A stretch of DNA of 64,000 nt, from contig NZ_QFWJ01000007.1 of the NCBI RefSeq assembly GCF_003336805.1, forward strand, positions 1 through 64,000. The letters run 5' to 3'. Below the pieces are notes generated by a model that was given only the letters and a program-made list of their open reading frames with translations, searched no databases and was not told the DNA's origin. The translations under genes and the position numbers were made by a program. The stretch comes from Marinospirillum perlucidum. GTDB lineage: Bacteria > Pseudomonadota > Gammaproteobacteria > Pseudomonadales > Halomonadaceae. Of the stretch, positions 26,753 to 35,146 are shown in pieces. How positions within the stretch are numbered: the first letter of the stretch is position 1; each line of letters starts with the position of its first letter.

Positions 26753-26775
26753 AAGCCGGGTCACAACCCCGGCTT
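26753..26775 (-). terminator. Hairpin after the SapC-family gene
   Basis: AAGCCGGG and CCCGGCTT form an 8-bp stem with a 7-base loop, about 80 bases beyond the SapC-like stop, followed on minus by GTTGT. A weak intrinsic terminator or 3'-end hairpin. Confidence 0.5.
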
Positions 26776-26853
26776 ATACTCTTGGGTCTAACTGCAAGAA
26801 GCGGTTATCAGGTGACAAGGACTCGAGCGCTCCTTGCCACCCTGCAGGGCGGG

Positions 26854-27564
26854 TTATTGTCCCAGAGTTTGTAGGTTGGACAAGGAGAGCAGGTGGGCAT
26901 AGACCCAGGGTAGCCAGCCTTTATTGTGGAATTCCAGCACCTGGGCATCCTCCAGCTTCATGAAGGCTTCCTCGTTAATCACCCGAAAGTCCTTGAGAAG
27001 AAAGCTGTTGCCTTCGGTCCGGGTGACTTGCAAATCCCTTTTTTCCAAAAGCTCCAGTTCCACCAGCTTTTCCACAAAGGGGCGGGTGCGTTGCATTTCC
27101 TGGTGAACACTTTCCACGAAACCCAGTACTTTTTTCAGGTATTCTGCTTCTTCACCCTGTTCATTAAACAGAGGCTCGCCTTCACCTTCGGTGTTAAACC
27201 CCTTCCAGGAATCATCAAAGCAGAGAGTTAATTGCGAGGCATCATTGGAGTTGGCCAGAATAAAAGGATAACGGCGGATAAACGCTGGTATATAGGTGTT
27301 CTTTTGCCACTGGTTGGCGTCATTGATAAAGATATTCTGTTTTTCCGTATAGCCCAGGATAGCCACAGGTACCAGGGAGGCAGTATCGCCGGAAAAGAGG
27401 ACTGGATAGTGGCGACAGGCACTGAAAAATTCACTGGCAGCTAGCGGTACGATGGGCGTGTTGCGGGCAAAGCTGTAATCATTGTCATAGGGTTTGAGGA
27501 AGTGGGACTTGTGTTCTTCCTTATTGACGGGGGTTATTTTCTGGTAAAAGAGCACTTCAGCCAT
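26854..27564 (-). CDS. SapC family protein
   Basis: This 236-residue soluble-looking protein matches the SapC family: the N-terminal HKSHFLKP and FARNTPIVPLAASEF segments, the central YIPAFIRRYPF, and LCFDDSW. The family was named from a Campylobacter surface-layer-associated gene, but its function in gammaproteobacteria is not established. There is no signal peptide. It stands alone between gshA and the CBS-domain gene, both on the same strand. Confidence 0.82.
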   Translation of the reverse strand: MAEVLFYQKITPVNKEEHKSHFLKPYDNDYSFARNTPIVPLAASEFFSACRHYPVLFSGDTASLVPVAILGYTEKQNIFINDANQWQKNTYIPAFIRRYPFILANSNDASQLTLCFDDSWKGFNTEGEGEPLFNEQGEEAEYLKKVLGFVESVHQEMQRTRPFVEKLVELELLEKRDLQVTRTEGNSFLLKDFRVINEEAFMKLEDAQVLEFHNKGWLPWVYAHLLSLSNLQTLGQ

Positions 27565-27718
27565 GAGGTCACATCCTGTCTAAAAAAAGCGAGTAGCAGG
27601 AATACTACTGACCCCTGCCAGCAAAGAGAAGGGGGGCCGGATAATTCCGGTGAAGTATGCAGTAAATATGTTGGGGGAGCCGGGACAGGCCGGATTTGCC
27701 TGCCCCGAATTCAGGAGG

Positions 27719-28135
27719 TTATACGCGTGAACCCTGGGTACGGCTTTTGATCAGTGCCTTGAGTAGTAGTCCTCGGGTGATGAGGCCCAGTACCTTGCCA
27801 TGAGAAACCACCGGATAGAGTTTGGGTTTATCCAGTTGCGACATGGTTTCAGCAACATCGATGATGTTGTCATCCGGCTTGACGGTAAAGACTTCCTTGC
27901 GCATGACATCCAGAACGCTGGCTTTGCTGGTACTGTGGTAGCTGGATTCCAGCATTTGATGCAGAAGGTCGTGTTCAGATACGAAGCCGACCAGTTCCTT
28001 GCGCTCATTGACTACGGGGGCACCCGGCAGTTGGTGCTTTTGCATGATGGCTGCCGCCTCTTCAACACTCGCGTTGGCCTCAACCGTGTAGTTATCGTAA
28101 GACATGGCGTCTTTGACCAGAATTTGTTGTGTCAT
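27719..28135 (-). CDS. Two-CBS-domain protein
   Basis: This 138-residue protein consists of a tandem pair of CBS domains (about 6-60 and 75-130), with GAPVVNERKELVGFVSEHDLL and VVSHGKVLGLITRGLLL as the characteristic second halves. CBS pairs (Bateman modules) bind adenine nucleotides and regulate partner proteins. GGAG lies nine bases upstream of the ATG, which begins three bases after the lpd-like stop, so it is probably co-transcribed with that gene. Confidence 0.88.
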   Translation of the reverse strand: MTQQILVKDAMSYDNYTVEANASVEEAAAIMQKHQLPGAPVVNERKELVGFVSEHDLLHQMLESSYHSTSKASVLDVMRKEVFTVKPDDNIIDVAETMSQLDKPKLYPVVSHGKVLGLITRGLLLKALIKSRTQGSRV

Positions 28136-28138
28136 GGT

Positions 28139-29581
28139 TTATCTCCTTGTTGTTTCCTGATGGCGAGTGTCCAGCTGAGCTGCGGCCGAGCGTAGAGCAC
28201 TTCTCAAACCTTCTTCGATGACCGGATGGTAAAAAGGTAATTCCAAAAGCTGATTCAGCGTCATGCCAAGCTGAATGGACCAGGCTAAAAGATGAGCCAG
28301 ATGCTCTGCTCTTGGCCCCAGCATTTCTGCTCCCAAAAGAGTGCCGTCTTTTTTATTAGCATAGACTCTTAGCAGGCCTTTGTTAACCAGCATGACACGC
28401 GAGCGTCCCTGGTTGGTAAAGTCGACTTCACCGATGGCCAGCTGCTCGGTACCCAGGCGCTTCTCCAGTTCCGGCAGGGTTTCGCCAATCAGTGCAATTT
28501 GCGGGTCGCTGAAAACTACGGCAAGAGGTGTGCGTCGCGGATACTCGTTGATATCTGGCCAGGTGGCAGCATTTTTTCCGGCCAGATGCCCTTCATCATT
28601 GGCCTCATGCAATAGGGGGCGATAGTTATTTACATCACCAGCAATAAAGATGGGTAGTGCTTGGCCCTGGTGATCTTTCAGTTGGCCCGTTTGGGGATTG
28701 AACAGGGGTTGTTTCCGGTTATCCAGTTGCAGATTGAGTACATCCAGGTTGAGGTTTTCCAGGTTGGGGCGTCGACCCGTAGCTGCCAGTAGATAATCAA
28801 AATATTCTTCTTTCTGTTGGCCATCCGGCAGAGTGAAACGAATCTTGACTCCCTGATCATCTAAACTCACCTGACTGACCTGAGCATCACTGAGTAATGA
28901 AAACTCTTGGTTGAATAGCTCTTCAGCCAAGGAGCGGATTTTGGGGTCGCTCAGCGGGCCAATTTTGCCACCGCGACCAAACAGGCGCATGCGCACACCT
29001 AGGCGATGGAGAGCCTGGCCTAGTTCAAGACCGATGACACCCGGACCAAAAACCGCGATTGAGTCTGGTAAATCAGTCCATTCAAAGATTTCATCGGTGG
29101 TGATGAGGCGATCCGCAGCAGCTTGCAGGGGCTCGGGAATTGCTGGGCTCGAGCCGGTTGCTATGACGATACTGGTGGCATGGATACGGTCACCGTTATC
29201 GGTCTCCAACTCGTTGGGGCCGATAAAATGAGCGTAGCTGCGCAGGCGATCCTCGCTGGGCCAGTTTTCAACGGTTTGGGCTGCCCCTGCAGCAAAACGA
29301 TCTCTTTCCCGGCGCAGGCGTTCCAGGACGCGTTTACCATCGACCTGATAACCAGCGTTCAGTTGGATGCCCAACTGGTCGGCCTTTTGCATTTGATGTG
29401 CTGTTTCTGCTGCTGCAATCAAAAGCTTGCTGGGCATGCAGCCGACCCTGGCGCAGGTGGTGCCATAGGGGCCGCCTTCAATCAGCAGAACTTTCTTACC
29501 AGCTTTTTTAGCAGCATGGTAAGCCCCCATCCCTGCTGTTCCTGCACCCAGAATGGCAACATCTACCTTGAATTCTTGCAT
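28139..29581 (-). CDS. Dihydrolipoyl dehydrogenase-like disulfide oxidoreductase
   Basis: This ~480-residue class I pyridine nucleotide-disulfide oxidoreductase has an FAD-binding GAGTAGMGAY, the redox-active pair in TTCARVGCMPSK, the NAD-binding GPGVIGLELGQ, and a C-terminal dimerisation domain with FYHPVIEEGL containing the catalytic His-Glu pair. It is not next to pyruvate or 2-oxoglutarate dehydrogenase genes, so it may be a stand-alone Lpd-type protein. Start 29581 has GGGGAGG upstream. Followed by the CBS gene. Confidence 0.82.
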   Translation of the reverse strand: MQEFKVDVAILGAGTAGMGAYHAAKKAGKKVLLIEGGPYGTTCARVGCMPSKLLIAAAETAHQMQKADQLGIQLNAGYQVDGKRVLERLRRERDRFAAGAAQTVENWPSEDRLRSYAHFIGPNELETDNGDRIHATSIVIATGSSPAIPEPLQAAADRLITTDEIFEWTDLPDSIAVFGPGVIGLELGQALHRLGVRMRLFGRGGKIGPLSDPKIRSLAEELFNQEFSLLSDAQVSQVSLDDQGVKIRFTLPDGQQKEEYFDYLLAATGRRPNLENLNLDVLNLQLDNRKQPLFNPQTGQLKDHQGQALPIFIAGDVNNYRPLLHEANDEGHLAGKNAATWPDINEYPRRTPLAVVFSDPQIALIGETLPELEKRLGTEQLAIGEVDFTNQGRSRVMLVNKGLLRVYANKKDGTLLGAEMLGPRAEHLAHLLAWSIQLGMTLNQLLELPFYHPVIEEGLRSALRSAAAQLDTRHQETTRR

Positions 29582-29714
29582 GCTTGGCCTCCCCAATATT
29601 AGTGTCTGTGCAAGTATGAGGCCTTCGCGGTACGGATTAAAGAGGTTCCTGGCTTGTTGTCACTTTCCCGGATCACTATAATTGGTTAACTTTATTTTCT
29701 TCGGGAGTTAACAA

Positions 29715-30599
29715 GTGGCTTATCTCTGGGGCGTTACCCTGCTTTGGGCTTTTTCTTTTAGTCTTATTGGTGTCTATCTGGCCGGTAGTGTGGATGCCTA
29801 TTTTGCTGTTTTTACGCGAACACTTCTGGCTAGTCTGGTTTTTTTGCCGCTGTTGCGTTTTGCCCGCATCCCCTCAGCCCTGGCCATCAAGCTGATGCTG
29901 ATTGGGGCCGTACAATTGGGTTTGATGTACATCTGTTTTTATCAGTCCTTTACGCTTCTGTCGGTACCTGAAGTCGTACTCTTCACCATCTTTACACCCG
30001 TTTATATCACGCTTCTGGATGATTTCTGGAAGCAGCGTTTTACCCCTTGGTATCTGGTAACAGCCCTTCTGGCGGTCGTGGGGGCCGGGGTGATTCGCTA
30101 TAACGAAATCAGTGCGGATTTTGTGGCCGGTTTCCTGCTGGTACAGGCCGCCAACCTCTGTTTCGGTTTCGGCCAGGTGGCCTATCGTCGGGTGATGCTG
30201 GCTTACCAGCAAGAGAAGAATGAAGACCTGCAGCATCATGAAGTCTTTGGCTATTTCTACCTGGGGGCTTTCCTAACGGCTCTACTGGGTATGCTGTTAT
30301 TTGGCAATTGGGATAAGCTGCCCTCCAGCCTGACTCAATGGGGTGTCCTCCTCTGGCTAGGTCTGGTTGCTTCAGGGGCCGGTTACTTCCTCTGGAACAA
30401 GGGAGCCACCCTGGTAGATGCTGGTGCTTTGGCGATTATGAACAATGCGTTGGTGCCCGCTGGCCTGTTGGTGAACCTTTTGATCTGGAATCGGGATGTG
30501 GATTTGCCGCGTTTGATTCTGGGGGGCTTGATTATCCTGCTGGCCCTGGTGGTGAATGAAGTCTGGGTCAAGCCACGTATCGAAGCCCGCGCAGGTTGA
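29715..30599 (+). CDS. EamA-family (DMT superfamily) transporter
   Basis: This 294-residue inner-membrane protein has ten predicted helices in two EamA repeats. FTRTLLASLVFLPLL and the second-repeat LVASGAGYFLWNKG segments are typical of drug/metabolite transporters that export amino acids or related metabolites. It starts at GTG 29715 with GGGAG nearby. The substrate cannot be inferred. It is divergent from the lpd-like gene. Confidence 0.82.
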   Translation: MAYLWGVTLLWAFSFSLIGVYLAGSVDAYFAVFTRTLLASLVFLPLLRFARIPSALAIKLMLIGAVQLGLMYICFYQSFTLLSVPEVVLFTIFTPVYITLLDDFWKQRFTPWYLVTALLAVVGAGVIRYNEISADFVAGFLLVQAANLCFGFGQVAYRRVMLAYQQEKNEDLQHHEVFGYFYLGAFLTALLGMLLFGNWDKLPSSLTQWGVLLWLGLVASGAGYFLWNKGATLVDAGALAIMNNALVPAGLLVNLLIWNRDVDLPRLILGGLIILLALVVNEVWVKPRIEARAG

Positions 30600-30670
30600 A
30601 GGCTGGTAATCTGTTTTTATTCAGTGTTTAATCGGGACTAAAGCATCTAGATTCGATGAAGGAGTTTTTG

Positions 30671-31183
30671 ATGAAGCACTGGATAGCCGCAGGCGGTCTA
30701 CTCCTGTCCGTCCTGCTGGTGGCTGCCCCGGCCCAGGCTTATTATGACGATTACAGTGATGTCTACCGCTATGCCGGTGGTGGCCTGCATATGTGGAATA
30801 ACGGTGATGGTTCGGCCATGGGTGCCAAGTTGCATTACGGCCAGCAACTGGATGCCTTTGTGGGTGCCGAGGCTCAACTCGGTATTGCCGGCAGCACCGA
30901 AGAAGAAATCACCATGGATTGGCTGTTTGGTGGTTATCTGCGTTTTACCCTTCCCTTGAATGGTTTTACCCCCTTTGCCAAGGTCGGATTGACCAGTGTT
31001 TCCCTCAACGATGGTGACACCAGCACCACTGACTTTGGCTGGGGCTATGGCTTGGGTTTCGAGTTTGACCTGCCCTATTCCTCTTATGCCAGTATTGAGT
31101 ATATGTCCTATTTAACCGCTGATGCTGAAGGTGTGGACACGAATTTGAATGCATTGACTCTAGGCGCAGGCTACAAATTCTGA
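30671..31183 (+). CDS. YfaZ-like outer membrane beta-barrel protein
   Basis: This 170-residue exported protein has a signal peptide ending APAQA and alternating amphipathic strands rich in Gly, Tyr and Phe, ending in a terminal aromatic (YKF), as in small outer-membrane barrels. It resembles YfaZ-type proteins. I use the ATG at 30671 because AAGGAG lies just upstream; an ATG at 30656 overlaps that site. Its stop overlaps the nadK ATG (TGATG). Function unknown. Confidence 0.75.
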   Translation: MKHWIAAGGLLLSVLLVAAPAQAYYDDYSDVYRYAGGGLHMWNNGDGSAMGAKLHYGQQLDAFVGAEAQLGIAGSTEEEITMDWLFGGYLRFTLPLNGFTPFAKVGLTSVSLNDGDTSTTDFGWGYGLGFEFDLPYSSYASIEYMSYLTADAEGVDTNLNALTLGAGYKF

Positions 31184-32073
31184 TGAAAAAAACCGGTTTT
31201 AAGAATATTGGCCTGATAGGTCGTCTAGGCAGCACCCGGGTGGTAGAAACCCTGAAGCGTTTGATGCGTTACCTGGATGACAATAATTACCAGATTATTG
31301 TTGAAGATCGTACGGCGACAGTGCTTCTCGGTCACGGTTTTCAGGAAGCCAATCGCAAGATGCTGGCCGAGATTTGTGACCTGGTGATTGTTGTGGGAGG
31401 GGATGGCAGTTTGCTGGGCGCGGCCAGAGCCATGGCCCGAACAGGTGTTCCTGTTCTGGGTGTTAACCGGGGGCGTTTGGGTTTTCTTACCGATATCAGT
31501 CCCGATGAGCTGGAAAGCCGTGTTGAAGAAGTCCTGGCTGGCAAATACACCTCGGAAAGGCGTTTTCTTCTTGATGCTGAAGTCATGCGCGAGGGAGAAC
31601 CTATCGGTTCGGCTGACGGACTGAATGATGTCGTCCTGCATCCGGGTAAATCAGCCCGTATGATCGAGTTTGATCTCTACATTGAAGGCCAGTTTGTCTA
31701 CAACCAGCGTTCCGATGGTCTGATCGTAGCTACTCCGACGGGTTCTACCGCCTATGCCCTTTCTGGGGGTGGCCCCATTATGCATCCCAAGCTGGATGCT
31801 CTGGTGTTGGTGCCCATGTTCCCCCACACCCTGTCCAGCCGCCCCATCGTTGTGGACGGTAATAGCGAAATCAAAATCCTGATTACCGAGACCAACGAAA
31901 CCTATCCGCATGTTTCCTGTGATGGCCAGACCCATTTGGTGACCAAGCCGGGCGATGTGATTTATATCCGTAAAAAACCCCACAAACTCAAGCTGATTCA
32001 TCCTCTGGGTCATGACTTCTACCAGATCTGCCGCAGTAAACTGGGCTGGAATTCTCAGCATAGTAATTACTAG
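31183..32073 (+). CDS. nadK: NAD kinase
   Basis: NadK phosphorylates NAD to NADP. The 296-residue protein has the catalytic GGDG motif (residues 72-75), NRGRLGFLTD, and the second conserved region SDGLIVATPTGSTAYALSGGGPI. Length matches E. coli NadK (292). It is coupled to the YfaZ-like gene upstream and immediately precedes a metallophosphatase gene. Confidence 0.96.
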   Translation: MKKTGFKNIGLIGRLGSTRVVETLKRLMRYLDDNNYQIIVEDRTATVLLGHGFQEANRKMLAEICDLVIVVGGDGSLLGAARAMARTGVPVLGVNRGRLGFLTDISPDELESRVEEVLAGKYTSERRFLLDAEVMREGEPIGSADGLNDVVLHPGKSARMIEFDLYIEGQFVYNQRSDGLIVATPTGSTAYALSGGGPIMHPKLDALVLVPMFPHTLSSRPIVVDGNSEIKILITETNETYPHVSCDGQTHLVTKPGDVIYIRKKPHKLKLIHPLGHDFYQICRSKLGWNSQHSNY

Positions 32074-32084
32074 TGAGTTTACGT

Positions 32085-33086
32085 ATGCGTGGCTATGATC
32101 TCATTGGCGATGTGCACGGGTGTGGTAATACCCTCAGGCATCTGCTGCAGCTGATGGGATACCGGCATCAGGGTGGAGCCTGGCGGCATCCTCAGGGGCG
32201 CCAGGTGATTTTCGTTGGTGATATTGTTGACCGGGGTCCGCGAATTCGCCAGGCCTTGCATGATGTTCATGCCATGCTGGAGGCAGGAACGGCCCTCATG
32301 GTTCTGGGAAATCATGAATACAATGCCCTGGCTTATTTTACCCGGGATGCCGAAGGGCAACCGCTGCGTCCTCATAACCCCCGCCACCAGCGAGTGATCC
32401 AAGAAACGCTGGATCAGTTTGCCGCTTATCCGCAGGAATGGCAGGCATTTCTGCAATGGTTTCATAGCCTTCCCCTGGCTCTGGAAGTCGAAGATTTTCG
32501 CGTTGTGCATGCCTGTTGGGATCGGGAGGTCATGGACCCTTTTCTGGCCAAGTATCCGGACGCCTGCATGACACCGGAGTTTTTTCTGGATTCAGCCCGT
32601 CCTGGCAGTTTTGAATTCAAGGTGGTGGACCGTTGTACGCGGGGAACCTGGCTGCGACTGCCGGAAGGGGTTACGCAAAAAAGCGGTGATGGCTTTGTAC
32701 GTGATCGCTTTCGAACCAGCTACTGGGTGGATCAGCCACGAACCTGGGGCGATGTGCTCTTTCAGCCCGATCGCTTGAGTCCCGAGCTGGAGAGTCGGCG
32801 TTTGAGCGAAGAAGAGCGCCATTATCTCAGCTACTATGCCCCGGATGAAAAGAAACTCTTCTTCGGTCACTACTGGTGCCAGGGTTTTCCCAGTATTATC
32901 CGTCCCAACCTGGCCTGTCTCGATTATAGTGCGGTCAAATATGGCCGTCTGGTGGCCTATCGTTATGATGGTGAGGCCAGCCTGGATGCAGGCAAGTTTG
33001 TCTGGGTTGAGGTCCAGCGGGACGAATTCCCACCCATGGATGAACTCAGGGCGGAAATGACCGCTGAAAAAAACCAGAAAATCTGA
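32085..33086 (+). CDS. Calcineurin-like metallophosphoesterase (PrpE/PphA-type)
   Basis: This ~333-residue protein has the full metallophosphatase signature: GDVHG, GDIVDRGP and GNHE, then C-terminal metal histidines. It resembles bacterial Ser/Thr phosphatases and diadenosine tetraphosphatases, but substrate specificity is unclear. Start choice: ATG 32085 with GTGAG upstream; GTG 32073 overlaps the nadK stop and is possible. It is co-directional with nadK. The terminator at 33157 may end this operon. Confidence 0.83.
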   Translation: MRGYDLIGDVHGCGNTLRHLLQLMGYRHQGGAWRHPQGRQVIFVGDIVDRGPRIRQALHDVHAMLEAGTALMVLGNHEYNALAYFTRDAEGQPLRPHNPRHQRVIQETLDQFAAYPQEWQAFLQWFHSLPLALEVEDFRVVHACWDREVMDPFLAKYPDACMTPEFFLDSARPGSFEFKVVDRCTRGTWLRLPEGVTQKSGDGFVRDRFRTSYWVDQPRTWGDVLFQPDRLSPELESRRLSEEERHYLSYYAPDEKKLFFGHYWCQGFPSIIRPNLACLDYSAVKYGRLVAYRYDGEASLDAGKFVWVEVQRDEFPPMDELRAEMTAEKNQKI

Positions 33087-33111
33087 AAGCCTTGGGGAAC
33101 TTCCGTATAAT
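33083..33111 (+). promoter_or_regulatory. Putative sigma-70 promoter before the rhomboid gene
   Basis: -35 CTGAAA (33083-33088, overlapping the phosphoesterase stop), a 17-base spacer and a perfect -10 TATAAT (33106-33111). Transcription should start near 33118, just ahead of two hairpins and a terminator. Confidence 0.6.
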
Positions 33112-33117
33112 TCGTTT

Positions 33118-33183
33118 TTCCAAGCAGGTGTAGTTACCTCATGATGTTCCCTGCTTTGGCGACCCTGGTGTCGCCATTTTTTT
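33118..33183 (+). ncRNA. Candidate 66-nt small RNA or attenuated leader
   Basis: A promoter at 33083-33111 is followed by AAGCAGG/CCTGCTT (33122-33128 and 33150-33156), then a terminator hairpin with a seven-T tail. This is the layout of a small RNA, or of an attenuator in front of the rhomboid gene. A 19-codon frame (33141-33200) crosses the terminator and ends two bases before the rhomboid ATG. I recognise no known RNA family. Confidence 0.4.
33157..33183 (+). terminator. Rho-independent terminator
   Basis: TGGCGAC and GTCGCCA form a 7-bp stem with a 6-base loop and seven following T's. It lies between the metallophosphoesterase and rhomboid genes on the plus strand. Confidence 0.9.
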
Positions 33184-33202
33184 GCCGGAAACCCAGCTGA
33201 AT

Positions 33203-34069
33203 ATGCTTAAACTCTTTGTACTCCCCCCGGATCAGGATCCCATGCCGCTATCACGGCATCTCTGGCAGGCGAAAATTGCCCATCGTGTCCTGCCGGATGA
33301 AAGCAGTGGTGGGCAAACCTTCTGGTTGTTAAATCCTGACCAACTGGAAGAATGCCGCGCAGCTCTGGAAGCTTGGCAGCAGGGAGCAAGGCCTCAAGGC
33401 CGGCAACGCACTTCTGGCCGCTCCTGGAGCCAACGGTTAAAGAAAGCTCCGGTCACGCTGGTGATCATGTCGCTGGCGCTGCTGGTCACCCTGGCTTTTG
33501 AAATTCTTCTGGGGCCGGTAGTCTTTCTGGCTGTATCTTTTACCCCCCTGTCTATTGAATCCGGCCAGGTCATCAGCCAACCCTTGAGTGCGACCCTGGC
33601 CAGTGGCCACTACTGGCGACTGATTACCCCCATCTTTCTGCATTTTGGCTGGATGCACCTGGTTTTTAACCTGCTCTGGGCCTGGATACTGGGTGAATCC
33701 ATTGAAAGGCAACAGGGCAGCTTGCGCCTGCTGGTATTGATACTGCTGGCTGCCCTCTTGTCCAATACGGCCCAGTTTTGGGTGAATGGCTCCAGCCAGT
33801 TTGGCGGCTTATCCGGGGTGGTTTATGCTTATCTTGGTTATACTTGGCTCTGGGATAGACGCCACCCCGAGGCTGCTTTGGGCCTGACGCCTGGGCTGAT
33901 GGCAATGATGCTGGGTTGGATGCTGCTGGGCATGACCCCTCTGGCTGCTAGCCTGGGGTTGAACATGGCTAATGAAGCCCACTTGGGTGGTCTGTTAACC
34001 GGCCTGGCTTTTGCTCTCTTGCCCTGGCCGACTCCACCGACTTCCACGACGAGGAACTCTTCTCCATGA
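33203..34069 (+). CDS. Rhomboid-family intramembrane serine protease (GlpG-like)
   Basis: This 288-residue protein has an N-terminal cytoplasmic domain (to about 90) and six membrane helices. The catalytic serine is in the GLSGVVYAYLGY segment, and the catalytic histidine is in EAHLGGLLTG near the end. WRLITPIFLHFGWMHLVFN is the conserved loop-1/helix-2 region. It cleaves membrane protein substrates within the bilayer. Start 33203 is an ATG; TTG 33182 lies in the terminator T-run. It overlaps the next gene by four bases. Confidence 0.9.
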   Translation: MLKLFVLPPDQDPMPLSRHLWQAKIAHRVLPDESSGGQTFWLLNPDQLEECRAALEAWQQGARPQGRQRTSGRSWSQRLKKAPVTLVIMSLALLVTLAFEILLGPVVFLAVSFTPLSIESGQVISQPLSATLASGHYWRLITPIFLHFGWMHLVFNLLWAWILGESIERQQGSLRLLVLILLAALLSNTAQFWVNGSSQFGGLSGVVYAYLGYTWLWDRRHPEAALGLTPGLMAMMLGWMLLGMTPLAASLGLNMANEAHLGGLLTGLAFALLPWPTPPTSTTRNSSP

Positions 34070-34320
34070 CTTTTGCGGAAATGATCGAAAAAATGACCCC
34101 GGATATCTACCAGGCCCTCAAGCGCGGCGTAGAACTGGGGAAATGGCCCAATGGCAAACTACTAACTGAAGAGCAGAAAAAGATCAGTATGGAAGCTGTA
34201 CTGCGCTATGAAATGAATACGGGGATTCCGGAAGAGGAGCGAGTAGGTTATATCGCCCCCAAGCCCAAAAAGCCCGCTGTTAGCGAAGATCCGCTAAAAA
34301 TTGTCGATTCCGGACGCTAG
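34066..34320 (+). CDS. YeaC-like DUF1315 protein
   Basis: This 84-residue protein begins with the DUF1315 signature: MIEKMTPDIYQALKRGVELGKWP, a GKLLTEEQK segment and AVLRYE. The family is conserved in gammaproteobacteria without a proven function. ATGA overlap with the rhomboid stop and immediate adjacency to the DUF2797 gene indicate one operon. Confidence 0.85.
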   Translation: MTFAEMIEKMTPDIYQALKRGVELGKWPNGKLLTEEQKKISMEAVLRYEMNTGIPEEERVGYIAPKPKKPAVSEDPLKIVDSGR

Positions 34321-34321
34321 C

Positions 34322-35146
34322 ATGCGTTATCAGGGACGTCTACGCAAAATGCCGACGCAGGCCGGCAAGCAGGTGGAATATCAACTGCGTTTGGTTGAGC
34401 CTGGATCTGCAGACACCCAGCTGCCGCTGAACAGCCTTTTGGGGCGGACCCTGCGTCTGGATTTCAGTGGAGCCATTCATTGTATTCATTGCGAACGCAA
34501 GACCAGCAAGAGTTTTAACCAAGGCTTTTGCTATCCCTGTTTCAAAAAACTGGCTCAGTGCGACCGCTGTATTATCAAGCCGGAAACCTGCCACTACCAT
34601 CTGGGGACCTGTCGGGAACCTGAGTGGGGCCTGAGTCACTGCTTTCAACCTCATTTGGTTTACCTGGCCAACACCAGTGGTCTCAAGGTGGGAATCACCC
34701 GCAAGACCCAGATGCCCACCCGTTGGATGGATCAGGGCGCTGTGGCAGCCTTGCCCTTGTTCGAAGTGCCGGATCGGCTCACCTCCGGCCAGGTGGAGAC
34801 CCTGCTGGCCCAAACCCTCAAGGATAAGACGGCCTGGCAGGCGATGTTGAAGAACCAGGTGCAAGCGCTGGATCTCACTGAAGAAGCCCAGCGAGTCTAT
34901 CAGGATTATCAGTCTCAGCTGGACGAGCTTTTGCCATCGGGCATTCAGCCACTGGCTTCTGATCCCTGGTATTTTGATTACCCGGTTATCAACTACCCGA
35001 CTAAAATCAAATCTCTTAACCCGGAAAAGGAAGCCCTGATCGAAGGTCAGCTTTGGGGCATCAAGGGGCAGTATCTGCTCCTGGATACCGGAGTGATCAA
35101 CCTGCGTAAATTTGCCGGTTATGCGGTTGAATTCAGCCTTCCCTAG
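34322..35146 (+). CDS. DUF2797 family zinc-ribbon-like protein
   Basis: This 274-residue protein starts one base after the DUF1315 stop. Cysteine pairs in CIHC, CYPC, CDRC and a later HYHLGTC suggest two zinc-binding sites (about residues 54-100). VYLANTSGLKVGITRKTQMPTRWMDQGA matches the DUF2797 core, which recalls GIY-YIG-like folds, although nuclease activity is not shown. The tamA frame starts inside its last 26 bases. Confidence 0.82.
   Translation: MRYQGRLRKMPTQAGKQVEYQLRLVEPGSADTQLPLNSLLGRTLRLDFSGAIHCIHCERKTSKSFNQGFCYPCFKKLAQCDRCIIKPETCHYHLGTCREPEWGLSHCFQPHLVYLANTSGLKVGITRKTQMPTRWMDQGAVAALPLFEVPDRLTSGQVETLLAQTLKDKTAWQAMLKNQVQALDLTEEAQRVYQDYQSQLDELLPSGIQPLASDPWYFDYPVINYPTKIKSLNPEKEALIEGQLWGIKGQYLLLDTGVINLRKFAGYAVEFSLP

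Noticed and set aside
27565-27718. Terminator after the CBS gene
   Set aside because: GGGGCAGGC/GCCTGTCCC can pair near 27675-27705, but there is no T-run and the neighbouring G-runs make the pairing ambiguous.
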